Notes: generated by a model not told the origin, from the letters alone. DNA of 49,583 nucleotides from Paraburkholderia ferrariae NBRC 106233 (GCF_000685035.1 NZ_BAYB01000051.1:1-49583), one strand, 5' to 3'; positions 32,453 to 41,972 are shown, counted from the first letter of the stretch. Numbers and translations: made by a program.

Positions 32453-32809
32453 TCAATGGTTTATCACGGGTGCGACAAACGGTCCGAACAACCCGTCCTG
32501 CCAGCCTGCAATCGGCGTGTGGCTCGCATGGTCAAGCGCAAGCCAGCTTCGCATGAGCGCGTCCAGTTCTTTCGCAAGCTGGATAGCGCGCCTCGATAGC
32601 TCGACCTGCCGTACCGCTACCGCGCTCCCCCAAGCGTCGTATGCCTCATCTTCATCCCGGGGCGGCTTGTTCGATGCGAGGACCTCCGCTATAGGATCGA
32701 TGGGCAATGCGTCGCCAACGTCGCGGGCCATATCGGAAATTTCGAACCCGATTCCGGTGTTCGAGAAAGCGATAGATGCGAGGACAAGCTTGATGTGTTC
32801 ACCGTGCAT
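32453..32809 (-). CDS. Hypothetical protein
   Basis: A 118-residue protein starting MHGEHIKLVLASIAFS. It has an acidic middle (PPRDEDEAYDAWGSA) and a helical segment VRQVELSRRAIQLAKELDAL. No family recognised. The start is fixed by CAGGAGCAGAAGCAAC upstream; the longer frame to 32884 is not protein-like. It is the rightmost clear minus-strand gene of the element. Confidence 0.55.
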   Translation of the reverse strand: MHGEHIKLVLASIAFSNTGIGFEISDMARDVGDALPIDPIAEVLASNKPPRDEDEAYDAWGSAVAVRQVELSRRAIQLAKELDALMRSWLALDHASHTPIAGWQDGLFGPFVAPVINH

Positions 32810-33241
32810 GTTGCTTCTGCTCCTGTTCTTCGATTGATGAAACAGGCTCCGGGAGGGGAGGGCGTGACTGCTGCGCCGCCTCACCTGAAACCTGCTTTAC
32901 GAATCGATTACCTCGTCGGCCCGCTCGCGTTCCTCACGCGCTGCGCTGCCGTCGATTCATGCCGGGTGCGTTTCTGTATCCCGGCGTCGCATTGTTCCGT
33001 GGCGTCTCGCTTTGCTTTGGATTCCCTCCGCGACTCCGACTCTTTATCCCGTTCTTGCCTCCGAGGAGGACTTACGCGCCGGGCTGGTAGGCCGTAACCA
33101 TGTCGCTTACTACTCGCCCCGGTCGCTGTGCCGAGCGGATGCCGATCCTTGTCGATCAGCATGGAGCGAATATTAAAGCCAACCTTCACTACAAGTAAAC
33201 AAATATTTTTGGTTTGCCTTGCTCTCTGTGGAGTAGAATCC
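32810..33241. other. Gene-poor stretch with possible basic minus-strand ORF
   Basis: This 432-bp gap has no confident gene. On the minus strand, 32908-33162 could encode an 84-residue, very Arg/Lys/Glu-rich peptide, but it lacks a ribosome site and is probably spurious. Near 33199-33217 lies AAACAAATATTTTTGGTTT, an AT-rich near-palindrome 25 bp before the next gene that may be its promoter or operator. Confidence 0.4.
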
Positions 33242-33652
33242 ATGCATCCTATTGAAGCATCTATAAAAATGTCGGCCACTATCACCAACGGCTCCCGGAG
33301 CAATCCGGAAAATTTGCCAGTTCAGACGCGCATGACGCCGTTTCAGATCGCGGCGCTTAAGGCGATTGCGTCCCTGGATGGGATCAACAGTGCTGCCCTC
33401 TTGCGCCGTCTGGTGGATCAATGTATCGAGTACAACCTACTTGATGCCCCCGTCCAGGATCGGGAACTGGTGCTCGGTTTGCTTAAGCGGGGCGGTTTTG
33501 ACGAGGATCTGCAAAAAATTCTAGACGTAGCTGTCTTCCGGCAGAGTGCCCGCGAAGCTGCCGAGGAAAGCGCCCGCGAAGCTGAAGCATTGGCGGGCCG
33601 TAGCATCCTCGCAGGGGTTGACGCTAGGCGTAAGAAACAAGGTTCGGCTTAG
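33242..33652 (+). CDS. Ribbon-helix-helix-like regulator candidate
   Basis: A 136-residue protein. Residues about 27-60 fit a ribbon-helix-helix (PVQTRMTPFQIAALKAIASL, then NSAALLRRLVDQCIEYN); the C-terminal half is a long charged helix. ATG 33242 sits behind TGGAGTAGAATCC. An AT-rich near-palindrome is just upstream. It is the last gene before attR and faces it. The frame continues for 54 codons past the TAG stop to a TGA at 33815. Confidence 0.6.
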   Translation: MHPIEASIKMSATITNGSRSNPENLPVQTRMTPFQIAALKAIASLDGINSAALLRRLVDQCIEYNLLDAPVQDRELVLGLLKRGGFDEDLQKILDVAVFRQSAREAAEESAREAEALAGRSILAGVDARRKKQGSA

Positions 33653-33881
33653 GCCGGAGAGCGAGCGTTTGCGACCAAGCACAGCACGTCCGATATTGTT
33701 CGGAACTTGCGGAATCGCTATATCCTGACGCACGGCGAACTATTGCAGGCGGTCGAGCGGCTATCGTGGGCCGTCTGGCGCAGCTTGCTGGCCTTTTACC
33801 CCGCTGGTAAACTGTGACACTCCGGCTTGTCGCCGACTGCATTTCGCTTTGTAGGTCATTGATTGGTAAGGGTTTGATGCT

Positions 33882-33906
33882 TTCAAATCCTCTCGCCCCG
33901 ACCAGA
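33882..33906 (+). repeat. attR, right 25-bp direct repeat
   Basis: An exact copy of 16422-16446, the last part of tRNA-Pro with CCA and two more bases. Only the 3' segment is present, not a second tRNA. It marks the right end of the integrated element, whose length between repeats is about 17.46 kb. Confidence 0.93.
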
Positions 33907-33911
33907 AAAAT

Positions 33912-33951
33912 AAAGCCCGCGTAATCGCAAGATTGCGCGGGCTTTGTTTTT
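33912..33951 (+). terminator. Terminator originally serving tRNA-Pro
   Basis: A 15-bp stem AAAGCCCGCGTAATC/GATTGCGCGGGCTTT with one G-T wobble, a GCAA loop and the tail GTTTTTAT. It lies six bases beyond attR, the normal spacing for a tRNA terminator, so the element was inserted between tRNA-Pro and its terminator. The remaining bases up to 34225 hold no gene. Confidence 0.92.
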
Positions 33952-34225
33952 ATGTGTTTCGATACTCTATACCCCTCCCTGGCGTAAAGCGTGCCGGGTA
34001 ATCAGGCGTCAATCAATCAGGATTGCTACATAAAAGACGCCTGCGAGCCCACCTGAAAGACCCTGCTGAACCCCATCCCCCTCGAATGACAGCGCAAGAT
34101 CCGGCTGCCAATTTTTCTCACATATCGGTGAAAATACATCGCTATGAGGCGCGCACCGCACGCCTTACGATACCCGCACGCGCCCGCCCGGGACGCGTCC
34201 GGCCAGCCTATCCCGAGCCCCAGTC

Positions 34226-35158
34226 ATGAATCCCGTCGATCTCGCGCAACTGCTCGTTCTTGCCGCCCTCTGGGGCGGGTCGTTCCTGTTTATCCGCATC
34301 GGCGTGACCGACTTTGGCGTGGCGCCCCTCATGGCGCTGCGCGTGGGCATCGGGGCCGCGTTCCTGCTGCTCGTGCTGTTCTCGCGCCGCTCCCCGCGGG
34401 AAGCGCTTGGCACGCTGCGCGAGCGTGCCGTGCCGCTCTTCGTGGTCGGTATCCTCAACTCCGCGGCGCCGTTCTGCCTGTTCGCCTGGGCCGAGTTGAC
34501 CCTTTCGGCGGGCGTCACTTCGGTCATCAATGCCACCACGCCGCTGTGGGGCGCGGTGGTCGCGTATCTATGGCTCAAGGACCGCTTGAGCGGCCTGCGT
34601 GTGGCGGGGCTGGCAGTCGGGTTCGCGGGCGTGCTCGCACTCGTGGGCGACCAGATCGCCACGCATGCGGGCGAAGGTGCGTCGCCCATGACCACCGCTC
34701 TGGCGGCCGCCGCGGCCCTCGGCGCGACGCTGCTCTACGGCATTGCCGCGAGCTACACGAAGCGCAACCTCACCGGGGTCGATCCGCTCACCGTGGCTGC
34801 AGGCACGATGACCGCCGCGACCGTCGTGCTGCTGCCGTTCGCCGTTGCCACCTGGCCCGCCACGCCCGTCTCCCTGCATGCGTGGGGGGCGGTGCTGGGC
34901 CTTGGCGTCGCGTGCACCGGGGTGGCCTATCTGCTGTTCTTCCAGTTGATCGCATCCATCGGGCCTGCCCGCACGATCACGGTGACGTTCGTGATTCCTG
35001 TGTTCGGCATCCTGTGGGGTGCGCTCTTTCTCGGCGAGCGCGTGTCACCGGGCATGGTCGCGGCGTGCCTCACCATTCTGGCCGGCACTGCGCTCGCAAC
35101 GGGCTTCATCAAGCGTTTGCCCGGCATGGGCGCGCGGCGGGACGGGGCCAGGCAGTAG
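34226..35158 (+). CDS. EamA/DMT-family transporter
   Basis: A 310-residue inner-membrane permease with ten predicted transmembrane helices in two EamA repeats; each repeat begins with a typical segment (LLVLAALWGGSFLFIRIG for the first). The family exports amino acids, nucleotides or other metabolites; the substrate is not readable here. It is the first chromosomal gene beyond the element. A start at 34226 fits the first helix well. Confidence 0.9.
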   Translation: MNPVDLAQLLVLAALWGGSFLFIRIGVTDFGVAPLMALRVGIGAAFLLLVLFSRRSPREALGTLRERAVPLFVVGILNSAAPFCLFAWAELTLSAGVTSVINATTPLWGAVVAYLWLKDRLSGLRVAGLAVGFAGVLALVGDQIATHAGEGASPMTTALAAAAALGATLLYGIAASYTKRNLTGVDPLTVAAGTMTAATVVLLPFAVATWPATPVSLHAWGAVLGLGVACTGVAYLLFFQLIASIGPARTITVTFVIPVFGILWGALFLGERVSPGMVAACLTILAGTALATGFIKRLPGMGARRDGARQ

Positions 35159-36034
35159 TCGCGCACCTCAGTTCCCATGGCTTTCGCCGCGAGAGGCATG
35201 GGATGCGCGCGCGGCGAGCCAGCGTTTTCGCTCGCGCAGTGACCTTTCTCAGTGACCTCTCGTAGTGCTCTCTCGCAGTGATGTCCTGCACGGTTGTTCT
35301 GTCGTGATGTGCATTACTGCAGCGTTATTACTCTGATTAAAAAAGCCGCAAAAGCATAACCGGCCATCCCGTAACGCGTATTGATATCGATGCGATGTGC
35401 GGAGCAATATCAGCTCGCGAGATTCAATGAAAGCAATCGGTAATTCGCTGCGTAATGGCGCGATTCGTGCGAAAAATATACCGACACTCCTCCAGGCAAT
35501 AAACGAATACCCAGTGCCTGGTTGCGGCTTTGAAAGCAATCAGTCAGCCGCCTGTGCGCGCGACTCCTCCTGACTCCCTTGTCTCCCGCGCCCCATAAGG
35601 GTCACGATGGCACCGTACCCGGCAGGTTCGTTAATTCGCGTCTAAACTGGCGGCGTTTGACCTCGGGTCTTCCTTCCCTTGTTGCAAGGATAAGGATGGG
35701 CGACGTATTCATCCGCGCTTTGAAAGTTCGCATGTCCTGTCGATTGAGTCTTGCATGCGGCCATGGTGTCAAAAGCGTAACGATGAATTGCGTCATTTAA
35801 CGTTTATCGGCCGTAGAAGAACCGGTAGTTTTAGCCCCGCGCTGCGCAGGGGACCTATCGTCTCTTACGCGCAGTGCGAACCATTGAAGCAACGCACGAC
35901 GGTCCGCTGCCATGCGACCGTGCGGCAAATGAGCGCGGTACCGGCTGCCCATGCGCGGGGCGGCCGAGGCAGCGTGCCGCACTCGGTGTTCAGTACGCCG
36001 GCGTCGTGCAATGACGTTCGTATCGGGGACTTAT
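35159..36034. other. Gene-poor, relatively AT-rich region
   Basis: 876 bp with no supportable full gene, visibly lower in GC than the flanks. A small frame at 35696-35800 (34 codons, MGDVFIRALKVRMSCRLSLA start) follows AAGGATAAGG, a strong ribosome site, and may be a small protein. Otherwise I see no repeats, tRNA or mobile element here. Confidence 0.45.
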
Positions 36035-36601
36035 ATGGCAAAGAAGAAATCGGCCTGGCAGGGACATGCTGTGCGAGGGGCGCTAGCGGCGTTCCTCGCG
36101 CTGGGAGCCGCCGGCGCGCAGGCGGACCAGTTCGGCATACAGCTTGCGCCCGGCGTAGCCGATCACGACGTGAAGAAACTCGATCTCGGCCTCGTGTGGG
36201 ATCCGGGCCTCCAGTGGTGGCATTTCGCGGGCTTCCATTTCACGGTGGTCGGCGAAGCGCACGTGGCGTACTGGGATCTGCAGGCGCCGGATGCCGTGCA
36301 TCCGAACATCTGGGAATTCGGCTTGACACCGGTGTTCCGCATCATCAAGGATACCGGCTGGTTCCGGCCGTTCTTCGAAGCGGGCGTGGGCGTGCGCATG
36401 CTTTCCCATGTGCGGCAGACGCCCGATCGCACGATGTCGTCGTCGTTCCAGTTTGCCGATATGGTTGGCGTGGGCGCCCAGTTCGGCGAACATCAGAACT
36501 ATCAGGCCGGGTTCCGCTTCCAGCACCTCTCGAATGCGGATATCAAGGAACCGAATCCCGGCGTTGATTTCAGCGAGATCTACGTGCAGTACAACTTCTA
36601 G
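36035..36601 (+). CDS. pagL: Lipid A 3-O-deacylase (PagL)
   Basis: A 188-residue outer-membrane beta-barrel enzyme that removes the 3-O acyl chain from lipid A and so alters endotoxicity and membrane properties. The signal peptide (ending AGAQA-DQF, about residue 30) is followed by a short barrel. The active site fits His164, Ser166 (FQHLSNADIKEPNPG) and Glu181, and the last residue is phenylalanine as in outer-membrane proteins. ATG 36035 follows GGGGACTTAT; ATG 36011 would add eight residues. Confidence 0.88.
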   Translation: MAKKKSAWQGHAVRGALAAFLALGAAGAQADQFGIQLAPGVADHDVKKLDLGLVWDPGLQWWHFAGFHFTVVGEAHVAYWDLQAPDAVHPNIWEFGLTPVFRIIKDTGWFRPFFEAGVGVRMLSHVRQTPDRTMSSSFQFADMVGVGAQFGEHQNYQAGFRFQHLSNADIKEPNPGVDFSEIYVQYNF

Positions 36602-36640
36602 GATTCGTGGCGCGGGGGCTGCGCCCGAAGAGGAGCTTTC

Positions 36641-36961
36641 ATGGCAACAGGCAGTCAACTCACGCTTTACGCAAGCCGCAACCTGAAGCACGGCCACCGG
36701 TCCGCCATCGACTGGATACTGGAGGTCGCCAAAGCCGCGGGTGTACACGGCGCGACTGTGATGGAAGGCAGCCAGGGCGTGGACGCGCAGGGGCGCGTGC
36801 ATGCCGCGCGTTTCTTCGAACTGGCGGACGAGCCGGCCATGGTGGTGGTCGTGGCCGAAGACGCCGCCATCGACGCCTTGCTGGTCACCCTCGGACAGGG
36901 CGGCGTCCCGCTCTTTTACACGCGCACGCCGCTCGAGTTCGGGCATATCGGCGCCCCCTGA
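36641..36961 (+). CDS. DUF190 family protein
   Basis: A 106-residue protein of the DUF190 family, which has a PII-like fold. Typical segments are LTLYASRNLKHGHRS, AAGVHGATVMEGSQGVD and a C-terminal strand with FYTRTPLEFGHIG. Family members often sit beside fluoride exporter CrcB, but no crcB lies here. It follows pagL by 39 bp with GAGGAG as ribosome site and may be co-transcribed. Function unknown. Confidence 0.85.
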   Translation: MATGSQLTLYASRNLKHGHRSAIDWILEVAKAAGVHGATVMEGSQGVDAQGRVHAARFFELADEPAMVVVVAEDAAIDALLVTLGQGGVPLFYTRTPLEFGHIGAP

Positions 36962-37102
36962 ACGCTCGCCCGACACGGACGGCCCGCCACTTTTCCCTAA
37001 CCCGCTACACTGTCTGCAGTTGATGCGGCGCAGCACGCGCCGCGGCCGGCATCCCGACATGCGACAGGCCGGCATCGCAGACCAGTGGAGCGAGGACGCA
37101 GC

Positions 37103-37957
37103 ATGGCAATCGAAACGGTAGGGATCGTGGGCGCGGGCACGATGGGCAACGGCATTGCCCAGGCGGTCGCGGTGGCCGGCCTGAAGGCGGTAATGATCGA
37201 CGTGAGCGACACCGCGCTCGCGAAGGGCGTGACAACGCTCACGCACAGCATGGAGCGGCTCGTCTCGAAGGGCAAGCTCGACGCGGCCGTGCGCGATGCG
37301 GCGCTGGCGCGCATCGAAACGTCCACCGATTATCAGCGGCTTGCCGCCGCGGACCTCGTGATCGAGGCCGCCACCGAGAACGCCGAACTCAAGGCGCGCA
37401 TTCTCAAGCAGATCGAAGCGGCCGCCCGGCCCGACGCGATCATTGCATCGAACACCTCGTCGATCTCGATCACGGCGCTCGCCACGACGCTGGCCGATCC
37501 GTCGCGCTTCATCGGCATGCACTTCTTCAATCCGGTGCCGATGATGCCGTTGGTGGAAGTGATACGCGGGCTGCAGACGCGCGCGCAGGTGGCCGCGGAC
37601 GTGCGGGAGCTTGCGCAGCGCCTCGAAAAGACGCCGATCGACGTGAAGAATGCGCCGGGTTTCGTGGTGAACCGTATCCTCGTGCCGATGATCAACGAGG
37701 CGTTCTTCGTGCTGGCCGAAGGCACTGCCAGCGCCGGGGAGATCGATGCGGGCATGAAGCTGGGCGCGAATCACCCGATCGGGCCGCTCGCGCTGGCGGA
37801 CCTGATCGGCCTCGACGTCTGTCTTTCGGTGATGGACGTGTTCCTCAAGGACTTCGGCGATTCGAAGTACCGCGCCTGCCCGTTGCTGCGCGAGATGGTC
37901 GCGGCGGGGCAGCTCGGCCGCAAGACCGGGCGCGGCGTTTACCAGTACGACAAATGA
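37103..37957 (+). CDS. 3-hydroxybutyryl-CoA dehydrogenase
   Basis: A 284-residue NAD(P)-dependent 3-hydroxyacyl-CoA dehydrogenase. The Rossmann motif VGIVGAGTMGNGIAQ is at residues 6-20, the catalytic His is in GMHFFNPVPMMPLVEV (about residue 138-153), and the C-terminal domain holds NRILVPMINEA. It oxidises (S)-3-hydroxybutyryl-CoA to acetoacetyl-CoA, or the reverse. ATG 37103 is preferred over 37085 because the family starts right before the dinucleotide motif. Confidence 0.93.
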   Translation: MAIETVGIVGAGTMGNGIAQAVAVAGLKAVMIDVSDTALAKGVTTLTHSMERLVSKGKLDAAVRDAALARIETSTDYQRLAAADLVIEAATENAELKARILKQIEAAARPDAIIASNTSSISITALATTLADPSRFIGMHFFNPVPMMPLVEVIRGLQTRAQVAADVRELAQRLEKTPIDVKNAPGFVVNRILVPMINEAFFVLAEGTASAGEIDAGMKLGANHPIGPLALADLIGLDVCLSVMDVFLKDFGDSKYRACPLLREMVAAGQLGRKTGRGVYQYDK

Positions 37958-37965
37958 TGCGCGCG

Positions 37966-37992
37966 TGAGCCCGGTCTTCGGCGCCGGGCTCA
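37966..37992. terminator. Stem-loop between converging genes
   Basis: TGAGCCCGG pairs perfectly with CCGGGCTCA (37966-37974 with 37984-37992) around nine bases. It separates the dehydrogenase from the convergent galM-like gene and could stop transcription from either side, though there is no T-run. Confidence 0.5.
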
Positions 37993-39054
37993 GGCCCGCA
38001 CGCCCACGCGGTACTGCGTCACCTGTCGATAGGTTGCGCCCGGACGCAGCACCGCGGCTTCGTGCTCGGGTTCGCCCATGTTGATCTGGTTCGGGAAGCC
38101 GCCGGCTTCGAGACACAGGCCCGCATGGCGCACGCAAGGTGTGCCGTGGCGCCCCGGCATGCCCTCCAGATAATTGCCCGTATAGCACTGCAGGCCGCGC
38201 TGATCGGTCGTCACAACGAGTTCGCGTCCGCTCGCGGGCTCGTACACGCTCGCGACCGTGCGCGGCGCCGAGCCGCCGGATTCGCGCAAGCGGTAGCAAT
38301 GATCGAAGCCGCCCGCGCGCGCGAGCTGCGCATGCGGCCAGTCGAGGCGCGCGCCGAGCGGCGCGCCGTGGCGGAAGTCGAACGCGCTGCCCGAAACGTC
38401 CGCCACGCCCAGCGGGATCATCTGCGGATCGACTTCGAGAAAGGCATCGGCGTCGATCGTCAGCACGTGGCCGCGGATATCCGAATGCGGCTCGCCCGAA
38501 AGATTGAAGTAGGGATGGCTCGTGAGATTGAGCGGCGTCGGCGCATCGGTTTGCGCTTCGTAGTCGAGCGTGAGCGTGCCGTCTTCGTCGAGCGTGTAGC
38601 GCACCTGCACGCTGACGTTGCCCGGAAACCCGCCGTCGCCCTCGGGCGAGTCGAGCCGCAGCGTGAGGGCGCCGCGGTCGTCCACCACCTGCCAGAGCGC
38701 GCGATGAAAGCCATTGGCGCCGCCGTGCAGCAGATTGTTCTTCTCGTTGCGATCGAGCGTGTAGTCGATGCCGTCGAGCGTGAAGCGCGCACCGCCAATG
38801 CGGTTGGCCCAGCGGCCGATCAGCCCGCCCATGTAGGTGCTGGCCTCGCAATAGGCCGCGGGCGTGTCGTGGCCGAGCAGGATATCGGCGAGGCGCCCGG
38901 CGCGGTCCGGCGCGAACCATGAGACCAGCGTCGCGCCGAGATCGCTGATCGTCACTTTCATGCCCTGCGCGTTGCGCAGCGTGTAGAGCCGGACGGGGTC
39001 GCCGCCGGGCAGGGTGCCCCACGGTTCGGAAGGCAGACGGGCGAGGCTGTTCAT
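37990..39054 (-). CDS. galM: Aldose 1-epimerase (mutarotase)
   Basis: A 354-residue mutarotase that interconverts alpha and beta anomers of aldoses. Visible are LGATLVSWFAPDRAGRLADI, the NRIGGARFTLDG segment, a catalytic His in NLLHGGANGFHR and a second in SHPYFNLSGE, plus the C-terminal LEAGGFPNQINMGEPE. It lies just after xylR on the same strand in a xylose locus, so it probably speeds xylose anomer exchange. Start ATG 39054 is normal; the longer frame above it is unrelated. Confidence 0.92.
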   Translation of the reverse strand: MNSLARLPSEPWGTLPGGDPVRLYTLRNAQGMKVTISDLGATLVSWFAPDRAGRLADILLGHDTPAAYCEASTYMGGLIGRWANRIGGARFTLDGIDYTLDRNEKNNLLHGGANGFHRALWQVVDDRGALTLRLDSPEGDGGFPGNVSVQVRYTLDEDGTLTLDYEAQTDAPTPLNLTSHPYFNLSGEPHSDIRGHVLTIDADAFLEVDPQMIPLGVADVSGSAFDFRHGAPLGARLDWPHAQLARAGGFDHCYRLRESGGSAPRTVASVYEPASGRELVVTTDQRGLQCYTGNYLEGMPGRHGTPCVRHAGLCLEAGGFPNQINMGEPEHEAAVLRPGATYRQVTQYRVGVRA

Positions 39055-39124
39055 GGGGCGCAGTTCGGTGGAAGTCGTGGGCGGCCTGGGCCGGCGCGTG
39101 GGTTCGGGGCTTCGGTGGCGGGCT

Positions 39125-40345
39125 TCAGGTTCGCAAGACGGTGTCGGGCGCGGCGGCGGCCGGTGCTGCGCTGTCCTGATACTCGCGCGGCGTGCAGCCC
39201 AGTTCGCGCTTGAATACCGCGTACATGTACTGCACGGACGTAAAGCCGCAGCGGATGGCCACCTCGGCGCTCGCGGCGTCGCGGTTCGCGAGCATGGCCT
39301 TCGCGGCATCGAGCTTGTGGCGCAGGATTTCCTGGTGCACGGTGCAATGGCGCTCGCGCCGGAAATACTCCTCCAGCGAAGAGCGCGAAATGCCGACGTA
39401 ATCGGCCACCTGTTCGGTCTTGATGCCCTGGCAGGCGTACTGGCGAATGAAGTGCCGCGCACGCATGACGTGCGGGCTCGAAAGCGGCTCGTGTTCCGTC
39501 GATTCCAGCACGTTGATGCCCACGGGCGGCACGAGGATGCGGCGCCCCGGAAAGCGCGCGCCGCGCAGCATCTGGTGCAGCAGGTGCGCGGCCGTCTTGC
39601 CCATTTCCCCCGTGCCCTGGATCACGGACGAAAGGGGAATGCGCGTGAGCGCACGCATGAGCGGGTCGTTGTCGATACCGATGATCGCGACCTGCTCCGG
39701 CACCGCAATGCCGTGGATGAGGCACGCCTGCAGCAGATGGCGCGCCCGCGCGTCGGTTACGGCGATCACGCCTACGGGCTTGGGCAAAGCGTGCAGCCAT
39801 TCGCTCAACTGCTCGATGGCCTGGTTCCAGGCGGGGGCGCTCGTCGCGAGCCCGCGGTACACGGGCGCATCGAGCCCCTCGTCGTGCGCGAGTTTCTGGA
39901 ACGCGTGCTCGCGCTCCTGCGCCCAGCGGTTCTCCTGCGCGGCGGGCAGGCTGTACATCGCGAGATGCGGCAGCCCCGCGCCGATCAGATGGGTCCAGGC
40001 GAGCGAGACGAGCTTGGCGTTGTCGGTGGCGATGTAGGGCACGTCGGGCGGGTACTGCGCCGCGTCTTCGAACGAGGAGCCCACGGCCACGACCGGTAGC
40101 GGGCAGCCGGCCAGCGCCTCGGCCACGGCCGGATCGTCGAAGTCCGCGATGATGCCGTCGCCGTCGAAGCGCTCGATGCCCGCGAGGCGGCACCGGAAGT
40201 CCTCCTCCAGAAAGAGGTCCCAGGCCACGCGCGTGGAGCTCAGATATTGGCCGATGCCCGCGATGATTTCGCGGTCATAGACCTTGTTCGCGTTGAAGAG
40301 CAGTGCGATGCGGTGCGACGTCTGGGAGGCGGGGGCGCGGTTCAT
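39125..40345 (-). CDS. xylR: XylR, AraC-family xylose regulator
   Basis: A 406-residue activator of the xylose genes. The N-terminal 270 residues form a LacI-like sugar-binding domain (ALLFNANKVYDREIIAGIGQ, IIGIDNDPLMRALT), and the C-terminal 110 residues carry two AraC helix-turn-helix motifs (VADYVGISRSSLEEYF; VAIRCGFTSVQYMYAVFKR). This domain order is that of XylR rather than AraC. It is divergently arranged with xylA, 273 bp apart, so both promoters share the operator region. Confidence 0.93.
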   Translation of the reverse strand: MNRAPASQTSHRIALLFNANKVYDREIIAGIGQYLSSTRVAWDLFLEEDFRCRLAGIERFDGDGIIADFDDPAVAEALAGCPLPVVAVGSSFEDAAQYPPDVPYIATDNAKLVSLAWTHLIGAGLPHLAMYSLPAAQENRWAQEREHAFQKLAHDEGLDAPVYRGLATSAPAWNQAIEQLSEWLHALPKPVGVIAVTDARARHLLQACLIHGIAVPEQVAIIGIDNDPLMRALTRIPLSSVIQGTGEMGKTAAHLLHQMLRGARFPGRRILVPPVGINVLESTEHEPLSSPHVMRARHFIRQYACQGIKTEQVADYVGISRSSLEEYFRRERHCTVHQEILRHKLDAAKAMLANRDAASAEVAIRCGFTSVQYMYAVFKRELGCTPREYQDSAAPAAAAPDTVLRT

Positions 40346-40523
40346 GAGCGGTCGGGGGCCGTGGGCGCGGCGGGCGGTGTCTCGTTCGGTCCTCAGGGAA
40401 CACCCAGGGGCACTCGGTGAACGCTTAGGGACCGGTGTATTAAGCGTGCGGTTATTTTAGGCCGACATGGCGCCGCGCGTGCGGCGCTCGCGTCCGGCTG
40501 GCAGGAAACATTATCCGGCTCCC

Positions 40524-40539
40524 GCAATTTCGCAATTGC
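40524..40539. promoter_or_regulatory. Candidate operator in the xylR-xylA gap
   Basis: GCAATT-TCGC-AATTGC is an exact inverted repeat, and GCAATT also repeats directly. It lies about 80 bp before xylA in the divergent promoter region, where XylR would be expected to bind. The palindrome is seen; the binding is inferred. Nothing else in 40346-40618 stands out. Confidence 0.45.
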
Positions 40540-40618
40540 CGCGCTTTGGCCGGGGCGGGCAGTATGGCGTCACACAGAACGGCGCGTATCGTTGCGCCGC
40601 AACATGACTGGAGACGCC

Positions 40619-41941
40619 ATGTCGTATTTCGAATCCATCCCCGCCATTCGCTACGAAGGTCCGCAGTCGGACAATCCACTCGCTTTCCATTACTACGACC
40701 GCTCGAAAAAGGTGCTCGGCAAGACGATGGAAGAGCATCTGCGCGTGGCCGTGTGCTACTGGCACACGTTCGTGTGGCCCGGCATCGATATTTTCGGGCA
40801 GGGCACCTTCCATCGTCCGTGGCACCAGCCCGGCGACGCGATGGAGCGGGCACGCCAGAAGGCCGACGCCGCGTTCGAATTTTTCTCGAAGCTCGGCGCG
40901 CCGTTCTATACGTTCCACGACACCGATGTAGCGCCCGAAGGCAACGATCTGAAGGACTACACAGAAAATTTCGCCCGCATGGTCGATTACCTGGGCGAGC
41001 GCCAGCAGGCGAGCGGCGTGAAGCTTCTGTGGGGCACGGCGAATCTCTTTTCGAATCCACGCTACGCGGCGGGCGCGGCGACCAACCCGAACCCCGAGGT
41101 GTTCGCCTATGCGGCGACCCAGGTGTGCCACGCTCTCGACGCCACGCGCAAACTGGGTGGCGAAAACTACGTGCTGTGGGGCGGCCGCGAAGGCTATGAA
41201 ACGCTGCTCAATACCGACCTCGTGCGCGAGCGCGAACAGTTCGCGCGCTTTCTTTCGATGGTGGTGGAGCACAAGCACAGCACGGGCTTCACGGGCACGC
41301 TGCTGATCGAACCCAAGCCGCAGGAGCCCACCAAGCATCAGTACGACTACGACGTGGCGACGGTGCAAGGCTTTCTCACGCAGTACGGCTTGCAGAACGA
41401 GATTCGCGTGAACATCGAGGCGAATCACGCGACGCTCGCCGGCCACTCGTTTCATCACGAAATCGCCATGGCCTACGCATTGGGCGTGTTCGGCAGTGTG
41501 GACGCCAACCGCGGCGATCAGCAGAACGGCTGGGATACCGACCAGTTCCCGAACAGCGTGGAAGAACTCACGCTCGCGTTCTACGAGATCCTGCGTCACG
41601 GCGGCTTCACGACCGGCGGCATGAACTTCGACGCGAAGGTGCGGCGCCAGAGCGTCGATCCCGAAGACCTGTTCTACGGGCACGTCGGCGCGATGGACGT
41701 GCTGGCGATCGCGCTGGAGCGCGCCGCCGTCCTGGTCGAGAACGAGCGCCTCGACCAGTTGCGCAAGCAACGCTATGCGGGCTGGGATACGGAGCTCGGC
41801 CGCAAGATTCTGGCGGGCGGCTACTCGCTCTCGTCCCTTGCCGCCGATGCCACTGCGCATGGTGTGAACCCGCATCACGCAAGCGGGCAGCAAGAACGGT
41901 TCGAAAACATCGTCAATCAGGCGATCTACGGGCTGCGCTGA
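40619..41941 (+). CDS. xylA: Xylose isomerase
   Basis: A 440-residue xylose isomerase that converts D-xylose to D-xylulose. The metal- and substrate-binding segments are in place: FYTFHDTDVAPEG, LIEPKPQEPTKHQYDYD and NIEANHATLAGHSFHHE. The class II length (about 440) fits. Start ATG 40619 follows ACTGGAGACGCC; the upstream in-frame ATG at 40604 would add residues absent in the family. It heads the xylABFGH genes. Confidence 0.96.
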   Translation: MSYFESIPAIRYEGPQSDNPLAFHYYDRSKKVLGKTMEEHLRVAVCYWHTFVWPGIDIFGQGTFHRPWHQPGDAMERARQKADAAFEFFSKLGAPFYTFHDTDVAPEGNDLKDYTENFARMVDYLGERQQASGVKLLWGTANLFSNPRYAAGAATNPNPEVFAYAATQVCHALDATRKLGGENYVLWGGREGYETLLNTDLVREREQFARFLSMVVEHKHSTGFTGTLLIEPKPQEPTKHQYDYDVATVQGFLTQYGLQNEIRVNIEANHATLAGHSFHHEIAMAYALGVFGSVDANRGDQQNGWDTDQFPNSVEELTLAFYEILRHGGFTTGGMNFDAKVRRQSVDPEDLFYGHVGAMDVLAIALERAAVLVENERLDQLRKQRYAGWDTELGRKILAGGYSLSSLAADATAHGVNPHHASGQQERFENIVNQAIYGLR

Positions 41942-41972
41942 ATCCGACGCAAAGAAAACACAAAGAAAACAG

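Noticed and set aside
33882..33906. A second tRNA-Pro at the right border
   Set aside because: Only the last 23 tRNA bases plus two more are present; the bases upstream do not form D or anticodon arms. It is an attachment repeat.
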